The notes under the pieces are model-generated. The model worked only from the letters and a program-made list of their open reading frames with translations, searched no databases and was not told where the DNA came from. Made by a program: the position numbers and the translations under genes. Below are positions 6,368 through 10,997 of a stretch of 10,997 bases of DNA, piece after piece (positions within the stretch are counted from its first letter, which is position 1; each line of letters starts with the position of its first letter). Source of the stretch: Verrucomicrobiota bacterium (GTDB lineage Bacteria > Verrucomicrobiota > Verrucomicrobiia > Limisphaerales > JADLHS01); contig JANYBF010000216.1 of assembly GCA_025360895.1 (NCBI GenBank), forward strand, positions 1 through 10,997. Reading direction: 5' to 3'.

Positions 6368-6937
6368 TCATGCAGATGGGGCCCCCTGCCTCGCCGGTGG
6401 CCGGTCGTTCAACGAATTATCCAGCATCAGCTCGATGTAAATCACGTCCAACCAGCGATCGTACTTGAAGCCGACCTGTTTGAAGTGGCCAACCTTTTTA
6501 AAGTGGAACCGCGCGTGCAGCGCCATGCTGGCGATTTGTTCGGCATCAATGCCGGCAATGAGGGCGTGATGACCCAAGTGGCGGGCCCGGACGATCAGAT
6601 CGCCCAGAATCAGCGCACCGATCCCCTGCCGATGATGTTGATGATGGACATAGACGGAATTCTCGACCGTGCGCCGGTACGCTGAACGCGCGTGATATGG
6701 CGAAAGCGAACCCCAGCCGACCACGCAACCACCCATTTCGGCGACGATCACGGGATGTCGCTCGCCGTGACGATGAAGCCATTGCCGCCGATCTTCAATC
6801 GGCTCCGGGGCTTCCTGATACGTGCAAGTCGAGTGCAGCACGTAATGATTGTAAATGTCGTTGATCGCGACGAGGTCGGACTCAATGGCCGGCCGAATGA
6901 CGACGGTGCGTTCCCGCAGATTAGCCGCTTGGCTCAT
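6368..6937 (-). CDS. GNAT N-acetyltransferase, phosphinothricin acetyltransferase-like
   Basis: The product is 189 residues and cytoplasmic. It has the full course of the PAT/MddA branch of GNAT enzymes: 'IRPAIESDLVAINDIYNHYV' (14-33), 'VVGWGSLSPYHARSAYRRTVENSVYVH' starting at about residue 72, the acetyl-CoA loop HHRQGIGA (101-108), and the C-terminal 'VGFKYDRWLDVIYIEL'. Glu92 in 'TVENSVYV' is at the usual catalytic-base position. Enzymes of this branch transfer acetyl groups from acetyl-CoA to amino-acid analogues such as phosphinothricin or methionine sulfoximine, or to other primary amines; the substrate here cannot be read from sequence. Two positions are unusual: His101 or His102 where Arg/Gln usually begins the acetyl-CoA loop, and 'RFHF' where family members usually have a 'GF' pair. 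Its ATG overlaps the TGA of the upstream hydrolase gene by an ATGA junction (6934-6937), suggesting coupled translation. Confidence 0.9.
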   Translation of the reverse strand: MSQAANLRERTVVIRPAIESDLVAINDIYNHYVLHSTCTYQEAPEPIEDRRQWLHRHGERHPVIVAEMGGCVVGWGSLSPYHARSAYRRTVENSVYVHHQHHRQGIGALILGDLIVRARHLGHHALIAGIDAEQIASMALHARFHFKKVGHFKQVGFKYDRWLDVIYIELMLDNSLNDRPPARQGAPSA

Positions 6938-7773
6938 GGCGTTTTTTCCACCCCGACGAACCTCAGGGCCTCACCCATAATCTCCGCTGAGGGAAGGGCG
7001 TGCTTCAGACCCGGCACTTCCAGATAACGAACGTGGCGGAACCCTTCGCGTTCGAAACCATTGCGCCAGATTTCGTGGATAATTTCGCGGTTGATGTCTT
7101 GGTCGCCGGTCAACAGCACAAACCGTCGGTTTTCCTTGGCTCGGGCAAGCAGACCCGCGTCCGGATTGAATGTGCGCGGCCAATGTTGCCCCGTCGGAGT
7201 GGGAATGTCGGTGTAGAAACCGACGCCGCAGACACAGATTGTGCCGGTGAAAACGTCGGGGTAGCCCATGCCCACCATGCCCGCGACGCGGCCGCCGCCG
7301 GAAAAGCCAGCGACGTAAACCCGGTTGGGATCAATCTTGTATAACTGGCGCAGGTTGAACGCCGCTTCGAGCGCCAGGCGGGCGCGTTCCACTGCGTCGC
7401 GCTGGTTGCCGGCCTTGTAAGCGCCCACGAACAGCAAGTGTTGCTTCGCCATTTCCGCTTCCCAGTTAACGGGAATCCCGGGCACATCGCCCGGACTGAT
7501 CCAAACCAGGAGGCCCCACGTCACATTGGTTGAGAAATTGCCCGGCACGATGACTTGGAATTTCTCGGCCGCCAAGGCGTACGGCCGCCCGCTCGGTTTG
7601 AGACCGAGGCGACGCCCGGCTTCCGCCGGCGTCGCATAGGGCGCTGACCGCGTGAGGTGCAAATCGAACCGCCCCGAACTGACGGTGTTCAGAGCGTTGG
7701 TTTCCGCCGGGAGGGCGATCGTACCCAACGCGACGACGCCCAGGAGGAGCAGGAATGTGACGTGATCTTTCAT
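6934..7773 (-). CDS. Secreted alpha/beta hydrolase (PHB-depolymerase/esterase-like)
   Basis: The product is 279 residues with a signal peptide (hydrophobic 6-20, likely cut after Ala23 in ALPA-E), so it should act in the periplasm or outside. It is an alpha/beta hydrolase: nucleophile elbow G156-F-S158-G-G in 'VYVAGFSGGGRVAGMVGMGYPDVF', acid Asp224 or Asp226 in 'LLTGDQDINRE', and His258 in 'VPGLKHALP'. The line 'YKIDPNRVYVAGFSGGG' is characteristic of the esterase/PHB-depolymerase group, which cleaves polyester, feruloyl or acetyl esters; the true substrate is open. The stop codon overlaps the start of the GNAT gene by four bases, so the two form a two-gene operon. ATG 7773 has no obvious ribosome binding site. 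It is divergent from the ChbG-like gene, and the shared 227-base upstream region holds two inverted repeats. Confidence 0.85.
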   Translation of the reverse strand: MKDHVTFLLLLGVVALGTIALPAETNALNTVSSGRFDLHLTRSAPYATPAEAGRRLGLKPSGRPYALAAEKFQVIVPGNFSTNVTWGLLVWISPGDVPGIPVNWEAEMAKQHLLFVGAYKAGNQRDAVERARLALEAAFNLRQLYKIDPNRVYVAGFSGGGRVAGMVGMGYPDVFTGTICVCGVGFYTDIPTPTGQHWPRTFNPDAGLLARAKENRRFVLLTGDQDINREIIHEIWRNGFEREGFRHVRYLEVPGLKHALPSAEIMGEALRFVGVEKTP

Positions 7774-7804
7774 GTGGCGACCGCTATTCGCTCATCCTTC
7801 CGCA

Positions 7805-7818
7805 TGGATTTCAATCCA
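7805..7818. promoter_or_regulatory. Inverted repeat TGGATT-TC-AATCCA in a divergent intergenic region
   Basis: TGGATT (7805-7810) and AATCCA (7813-7818) form a perfect inverted repeat with a two-base centre. It lies 32 bases upstream of the hydrolase start. The size and symmetry suit a dimeric repressor or activator site, but no regulator gene is nearby, so this is only a candidate. Confidence 0.3.
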
Positions 7819-7918
7819 AAAATTGATCCTTAATCCCGGTGGCGTCAGGCGGCCATGCAGGGGTTGCCGGAGAGCGCGGTTCAACCGCCGCAAACTCGCT
7901 GCCTTCCCTTGAGCGGGT

Positions 7919-7933
7919 AGCGATGACATCGCT
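7919..7933. promoter_or_regulatory. Inverted repeat AGCGATG-A-CATCGCT upstream of the ChbG-like gene
   Basis: Seven bases on each side of one central A are perfectly complementary. An alternative pairing uses TGAGCG (7910-7915) with CGCTCA (7930-7935). The site is 67 bases upstream of ATG 8001, a suitable place for an operator. It could also be a short interspersed repeat. Confidence 0.35.
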
Positions 7934-8000
7934 CAGGCACAAACCGGCCCGACCGTTAATCCAGATTGCGCGACGCGGTTCCCACAAATAGTCTCCTCCC

Positions 8001-8966
8001 ATGCAAATCCTCGGCCCCCGACTTGTTCTGCTCGCGTTGTCCCTGTTTTGTTCGGTCGCTGGTTCGCCCGGTGCCGAAGTCGCCTCACTGGCCGAGCGCC
8101 TCGGCTACCAGCCCACGGACAAACTCTTGATCGTCAATGGCGATGATGTGGGCATGTGTCACACCGCCAATCTGGCCACCATCGAGTCGTTGGAAAAGGG
8201 GCAAATGTGCTGCGCCACCATCATGGTCCCCTGCCCGTGGTTTCCCGAGATTGCGGCCTACGCGAAAAATCATCCTGAAAAAGATTTTGGTATCCACCTT
8301 TGTCACACCTCGGAATGGACAAAGTATCGCTGGGGGACGGTGGCGCCGCGCGAGCAAGTGCCCGGGTTGGTGGATCCCAATGGGTATCTCTGGCCCGAAA
8401 TTCCCGACGTGTACGCCCATGCCACCCCAGCGCAGGCTTTGATCGAAGGCCGGGCGCAGATTAAACGCGCGCTGGTGGCGGGCGTGGATGTCACCCATCT
8501 GGATTCCCACATGGGCACGCTGCAATATCACCCCGACTACATGAAATCGTACCTGCAACTGGCGGTGGAATTTGATCTGCCGGTGCGAATGGCTTCGCAG
8601 GAAACCCTCGCCCGGATGGATCATCCGGAAATCCGGGGCCAGTTCGCCGCGCAGGGGATTGTCTCACCGGATTATTTTATCTTTGATGAATTGAAGAACG
8701 AAAGCAAAGGGGTGAAAGCCTTCTGGCTGGAGGTGGTGAAAAATCTGAAGCCGGGCGTGACGGAACTTTACATCCATGCGGGACTCCCTACGGACGAATT
8801 GAAAGCCATCACGGGCTCGTGGTCCACCCGGGCGCAGGAGTTTGAAGTCTTCACGCATGATGCGGAGATGAAGCAACTCATCGCCGACCAGAAGATCATC
8901 CTCATCGGTTACCGGCCCTTGCGCGACCTCCAGCACAAAGAACGGGTGGCGGCGAAGGGGCGCTGA
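8001..8966 (+). CDS. Secreted ChbG/YdjC-like carbohydrate deacetylase
   Basis: The product is 321 residues with a signal peptide (hydrophobic 7-20; cleavage probably after Ala25, possibly after Ala20). The YdjC/ChbG fold is marked by 'LLIVNGDDVGMCHTAN' (42-57, with Asp48/Asp49), 'GIHLCHTSEW' (His99) and 'VTHLDSHMGT' (His166, Asp168, His170). These give the Asp-His-His metal site of the family. Characterised members remove the acetyl group from chitin disaccharide or related N-acetylated sugars. E. coli ChbG is cytoplasmic, so the signal peptide here means a different location and probably a different substrate, such as an external or periplasmic glycan. Exported versions are common in polymer-degrading Verrucomicrobia and Planctomycetes. 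The DUF5069 gene follows after 14 bases and may share the transcript. An inverted repeat sits 67 bases upstream. Confidence 0.88.
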   Translation: MQILGPRLVLLALSLFCSVAGSPGAEVASLAERLGYQPTDKLLIVNGDDVGMCHTANLATIESLEKGQMCCATIMVPCPWFPEIAAYAKNHPEKDFGIHLCHTSEWTKYRWGTVAPREQVPGLVDPNGYLWPEIPDVYAHATPAQALIEGRAQIKRALVAGVDVTHLDSHMGTLQYHPDYMKSYLQLAVEFDLPVRMASQETLARMDHPEIRGQFAAQGIVSPDYFIFDELKNESKGVKAFWLEVVKNLKPGVTELYIHAGLPTDELKAITGSWSTRAQEFEVFTHDAEMKQLIADQKIILIGYRPLRDLQHKERVAAKGR

Positions 8967-8980
8967 CGGTTTTACCGATT

Positions 8981-9409
8981 ATGCTCAAAGTTCGCAGTCC
9001 ATTCGACAAACTCGCGGGTTGTTATCATCTGGCCCGGTTTACCGACAAAATCCGGCTCCATCTGGCAGGAGCATTGCCGGAGGATTATCAATTGCCGCTT
9101 TTTCATCGGCGGGGCGTGGACGGGTTTTTCCTGAATCATTTCGGCCTGAGCAAGGAGGAGTTGTTGGCGGCGGTAACGGCTTCCCAGAACGATGCCGACG
9201 TGGCGGCGTGGTTCGACTCACGCATCGGCCCCGACGATCAGAAGAAAAGCAGTTGGAATGAGTTTTCCGTGAATCTGGGCAAACCGGGCCAACCCATGCA
9301 CGAGACACTGGCGTGGGCGAAGAAGAAATACAATTCGCAGTGTGATGATCCCAGCATTGACAGCGTCTTCCTGTCCATCGAATGGGATGAAGGACGGATT
9401 CCAAGATGA
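8981..9409 (+). CDS. DUF5069 domain protein
   Basis: The product is 142 residues with no signal peptide. The DUF5069 pattern is visible from the start: 'RSPFDKLAGCYHLARFTDKIRLHLAGALPEDYQLPLFHRRGVDGFFL' (from residue 5), then 'LSKEELLAAVTASQNDADVAAWFD', with a helical acidic C-terminal half. The family is widespread in Verrucomicrobia and relatives and has no known function. It lies 14 bases downstream of the ChbG-like gene. Its last residues (EWDEGRIPR) run straight into the relic of a nuclease gene, whose homologous part begins in another frame at about 9403, just before this stop codon (9407-9409). The natural C-terminus may therefore have been altered by the event that truncated its neighbour. 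Confidence 0.82.
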   Translation: MLKVRSPFDKLAGCYHLARFTDKIRLHLAGALPEDYQLPLFHRRGVDGFFLNHFGLSKEELLAAVTASQNDADVAAWFDSRIGPDDQKKSSWNEFSVNLGKPGQPMHETLAWAKKKYNSQCDDPSIDSVFLSIEWDEGRIPR

Positions 9410-9695
9410 TGTTGCGGCACGGGGGAACGACAAACTGGCGGACACCCGCCCTGTCGAGAGGAGCGGCGACAAACCAGCCCAACTCCAGGAGCCCACGGTT
9501 CTGGATCCGCAAATCACATGGACGCATTACTACGGCGTGAAAGACACTTACAGCCGCATCGATTACCGCATGCTCAGCCCCAACATGACTCGCGAATGGG
9601 TGAAGGAGGAAACACTCATTCCAACAATTCCCAACTGGGGCATCGCCCCTGACCACAGACCGATTGTGGCAGCAATTGAAACGATGGACAAATAG
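9403..9695 (+). pseudogene. 5'-truncated endonuclease/exonuclease/phosphatase family relic
   Basis: The frame ending at TAG 9693-9695 codes for about 96 residues that match only the C-terminal third of secreted endonuclease/exonuclease/phosphatase (DNase I-like fold) proteins: 'GNDKLADTRPVERSGDKP', 'WTHYYGVKDTYSRIDYRMLSP', 'REWVKEETLIPTIPNWGIAPDHRPIVAAIE'. The catalytic Asp-His pair of the last motif (PDHRPIVA) is kept, with Pro instead of the usual Ser before Asp. The N-terminal parts carrying the metal-binding Asn, the Glu and the first catalytic His are absent, and the DUF5069 gene occupies that place. A methionine at 9342 lies inside DUF5069 and the residues from it to about 9402 are not family-like. 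I read this as the remains of a gene cut by a deletion or rearrangement. A functional fusion or translation product seems unlikely. Confidence 0.75.
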
Positions 9696-9716
9696 CAAAA
9701 AGCCAAGAAAACCCTG

Positions 9717-9745
9717 TTGACTCGCCAATTCACAAGGACTAAACC
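9717..9745 (+). promoter_or_regulatory. Candidate promoter of the small lipoprotein gene
   Basis: TTGACT (9717-9722), a spacer of 17 bases and TAAACC (9740-9745) resemble a sigma-70 promoter with a good -35 and a weak -10 box. The expected start point would fall at or next to ATG 9752. A purine-rich AAGGA at 9734-9738 is alternatively a distant ribosome binding site; both readings cannot hold on one transcript. Confidence 0.25.
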
Positions 9746-9751
9746 CATCAT

Positions 9752-10075
9752 ATGAAATCCCAATTTCCTCGCCTGTTCATCGTCATCGCCAGCAGTCTTC
9801 TTTTGCTCGGTTGCGCTACTCAGCACAGAACGACATTGACCTCCGTACAAGCCAAGACACTGGCGCGGCAATTGGCCAATGACGAAGCATTCGCTCGCTA
9901 CGGTTGCAGACCTTTTCACAATGGCCAATCCGCTCGATTCGAGCAGGGTCATTGGGTTTGGAGTGACCAGCGTGGTTACGGCAAGGGCGACCTTGAAGCG
10001 TTAGTTATGATTTCACCAGATGGTTCGACACACAAAGTCAATCTCACTGCCTTGACTAACGACATACTTTTCTGA
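9752..10075 (+). CDS. Small lipoprotein of unknown function
   Basis: The product is 107 residues. A lipoprotein signal peptide is clear: a positive start (MKSQFPR), hydrophobic 8-19, and the lipobox L-L-G-C21 followed by Ala22, so the mature protein should carry a lipid on Cys21; with Ala at +2 it is likely sorted to the outer membrane if the Lol rule applies. The mature part (about 86 residues) starts with a Thr/Gln-rich helix (SVQAKTLARQLANDEAF), then short strands with aromatic residues (GHWVWSDQRGYG, LEALVMISPDGSTHKVNLTAL). This layout loosely recalls PepSY-like or other small periplasmic inhibitor domains, but I would not assign a family. It is an isolated gene between the nuclease relic and an AT-rich gap, and its base composition is lower in GC than the genes to the left. 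Confidence 0.75.
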   Translation: MKSQFPRLFIVIASSLLLLGCATQHRTTLTSVQAKTLARQLANDEAFARYGCRPFHNGQSARFEQGHWVWSDQRGYGKGDLEALVMISPDGSTHKVNLTALTNDILF

Positions 10076-10343
10076 ATGACGCCCAACCCCTACTACACCC
10101 GAGCGGTCAACAGATAGCAATCTATGGAAGCATTGCTCACGGTCATTGCCAGCAGCTTCCCTTTGGATGGCGCAAACGGAACAAATCACCTTGGGTTGGT
10201 CTTATTGTTCGATAAATTTGACCAAGCCAAATTTGCGGTGAAAGGATTGCATGGAGTTTGAAGAAACAAAGTAGGAGCCGTTGGTTTAATCTATTTTACT
10301 CAGGGCCAAATGAAGAAGTCTGTTTTTGAAAATTGCAAACTAC
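10076..10343. other. AT-rich intergenic stretch without a convincing gene
   Basis: The stretch lies between two converging genes. Its right half is clearly AT-rich: 10201-10320 has 46 G or C in 120 bases (38%), whereas a clp-region sample (4321-4380) has 36 in 60 (60%). The only plus-strand frame of note is 10124-10261, 45 codons starting 'MEALLTVIASSFPLDGAN', with no ribosome binding site. I regard it as non-coding or decayed. Confidence 0.5.
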
Positions 10344-10354
10344 TTACTTCTTCA
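10311..10354 (-). terminator. Stem-loop over the stop codon of the hydrolase gene
   Basis: TGAAGAAGT (10311-10319) and ACTTCTTCA (10346-10354) are perfect nine-base complements with a 26-base loop. On the minus strand the first arm begins in the last codons of the hydrolase (Lys-Lys-stop) and the second arm is followed by TTT. This suits a terminator or 3'-end structure, though the loop is long and the U-run short. Confidence 0.35.
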
Positions 10355-10997
10355 ACCGTGTCTCCATCCAATCCAAAGATTTTGCCCACATTGCCGGCGT
10401 GTAAACATGACCCTGACCGGGATATACGACACTCTCAAATTCATTCTCCCGGCCATAGAGTGCGTAAGCCTCACGCACGACCGCTTCAATCGCGTGAATG
10501 CCATCGGGCGGTGAGCCTCCGTCCTGATTGCCATTCATCAGCAATACCGGCCGCGGCGCCAGCAACGCAACGACCGCCTCGGTGTCAAAATGGTTCAGCA
10601 AGTTCGGCACAAAGTAGTAAATGCCGTGGGCCTTCAACGCTTCCTCCGCGATGAGGTTTTGATAGCGCGTCAGACAGGCCACGGCGACACCGGTTTGGAT
10701 CCGCTCATCCAACGCCATCAACCACCAGGAGCGCGTCGCCCCCATGCTCATGCCCGTGACGCCAATTCGTCGGGCGTCCACTTCGGGCCGCGACGCGAGA
10801 TAATCGAGCGCCATCAGATCATCGCGCAGCATCATGCCCCACAGGGTGCGGCCGACCCAGAGATTGAACTTGCTCGCGGTCATTTCGCCGGCCGAACCTT
10901 TCTCCGCTTGACCGCCCGGCCCCTGCCCATTGCGCTCGCCGAAACAATACGCGTCAATCGCCAGCACGACGAAGCCGCGCTTTGCGAAGGCCGGGCC
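10344..10997 (-). CDS. Alpha/beta hydrolase, dienelactone hydrolase/acetyl xylan esterase-like (partial)
   Basis: The frame is open to the window end, so the N-terminal part lies beyond it; 217 residues are visible, ending at TAA 10344-10346. The first visible residues, 'GPAFAKRGFVVLAIDAYCFG' followed by ERNG, are the typical 'A.rGyvvlaiDa..fGeR' strand of large dienelactone-hydrolase/abhydrolase-7 proteins. The nucleophile is the Ser encoded at 10746-10748 in 'VTGMSMGATRSWWL'. The acid is probably the Asp in 'LLMNGNQDGGSPPDG', and the His is in 'YPGQGHVYT'. Related enzymes deacetylate xylan or cleave other esters and are usually exported in these bacteria; a signal peptide cannot be checked here. 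An internal GTG at 10967 is not a start, since homology runs through it. A nine-base stem overlaps the stop codon. Confidence 0.88.
   Translation of the reverse strand, partial: GPAFAKRGFVVLAIDAYCFGERNGQGPGGQAEKGSAGEMTASKFNLWVGRTLWGMMLRDDLMALDYLASRPEVDARRIGVTGMSMGATRSWWLMALDERIQTGVAVACLTRYQNLIAEEALKAHGIYYFVPNLLNHFDTEAVVALLAPRPVLLMNGNQDGGSPPDGIHAIEAVVREAYALYGRENEFESVVYPGQGHVYTPAMWAKSLDWMETRLKK

Noticed and set aside
8085..8624. Minus-strand open frame (179 codons) inside the ChbG-like gene
   Set aside because: Shadow of a gene with a signal peptide and conserved metal-binding motifs.
9039..9728. Minus-strand open frame (229 codons) across DUF5069 and the nuclease relic
   Set aside because: The plus strand carries recognisable homology for both; the minus-strand translation is Cys/Pro/Arg/Ser-rich without any motif.
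10124..10261. Small plus-strand frame of 45 codons, MEALLTVIASS...
   Set aside because: No ribosome binding site, no recognisable family, and it lies in AT-rich DNA. It may be a decayed copy of neighbouring sequence but cannot be supported as a gene.
1..10997. Search for defence system, mobile element, CRISPR array or biosynthetic cluster
   Set aside because: I found no transposase, integrase, toxin-antitoxin pair, restriction gene, regularly spaced repeat array or modular synthase; the genes are housekeeping proteolysis and scattered accessory enzymes.

Overview
The window most resembles a chromosomal segment from a Verrucomicrobiota-like member of the PVC superphylum, probably environmental. 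This is inferred from gene content, not from a marker tree. The pointers are a prepilin-like protein with the H-X9-DG signature, a Planctomycete-type cytochrome c domain fused to leucine-rich repeats, a DUF5069 protein, secreted ChbG/YdjC-like and esterase-like enzymes, and few recognisable Shine-Dalgarno sites.

Layout. 1-295: C-terminal tail of an unidentified plus-strand gene, perhaps a Y-family DNA polymerase. 330-1617: two minus-strand genes, a cysteine-containing protein of unknown function followed by an AsmA-like membrane-anchored protein. 1741-2451: a plus-strand prepilin-like protein. 2556-4568: minus-strand clpP then clpX, the core of the ClpXP protease and the only firmly named genes here. 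4739-6240: a secreted cytochrome c/LRR protein and a DUF4440 protein, plus strand. 6368-7773: a minus-strand pair, a secreted alpha/beta hydrolase translationally overlapping a PAT-like GNAT acetyltransferase. 8001-9409: a secreted ChbG/YdjC-like deacetylase and a DUF5069 protein, plus strand, 14 bases apart. 9403-9695: a 5'-truncated relic of an endonuclease/exonuclease/phosphatase gene. 9752-10075: a small lipoprotein. 10076-10343: an AT-rich stretch with no convincing gene. 10344-10997: the C-terminal part of a minus-strand alpha/beta hydrolase that runs out of the window.

Functionally, clpP and clpX belong together: ClpX unfolds substrates and threads them into ClpP. The rest is a patchwork of one- or two-gene units. 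Several encode exported enzymes (ChbG-like deacetylase, PHB-depolymerase-like hydrolase, cytochrome c/LRR), as expected of a polymer-degrading heterotroph. I see no RNA gene, CRISPR array, insertion sequence or defence island, and no convincing new multi-gene system. The most useful unusual points are the cytochrome c/LRR fusion with recently duplicated repeat units, the nuclease relic next to DUF5069 with AT-rich DNA beyond it, an Asp in place of Glu at +5 of the prepilin signal, and an MGF version of the ClpX loop that docks on ClpP.
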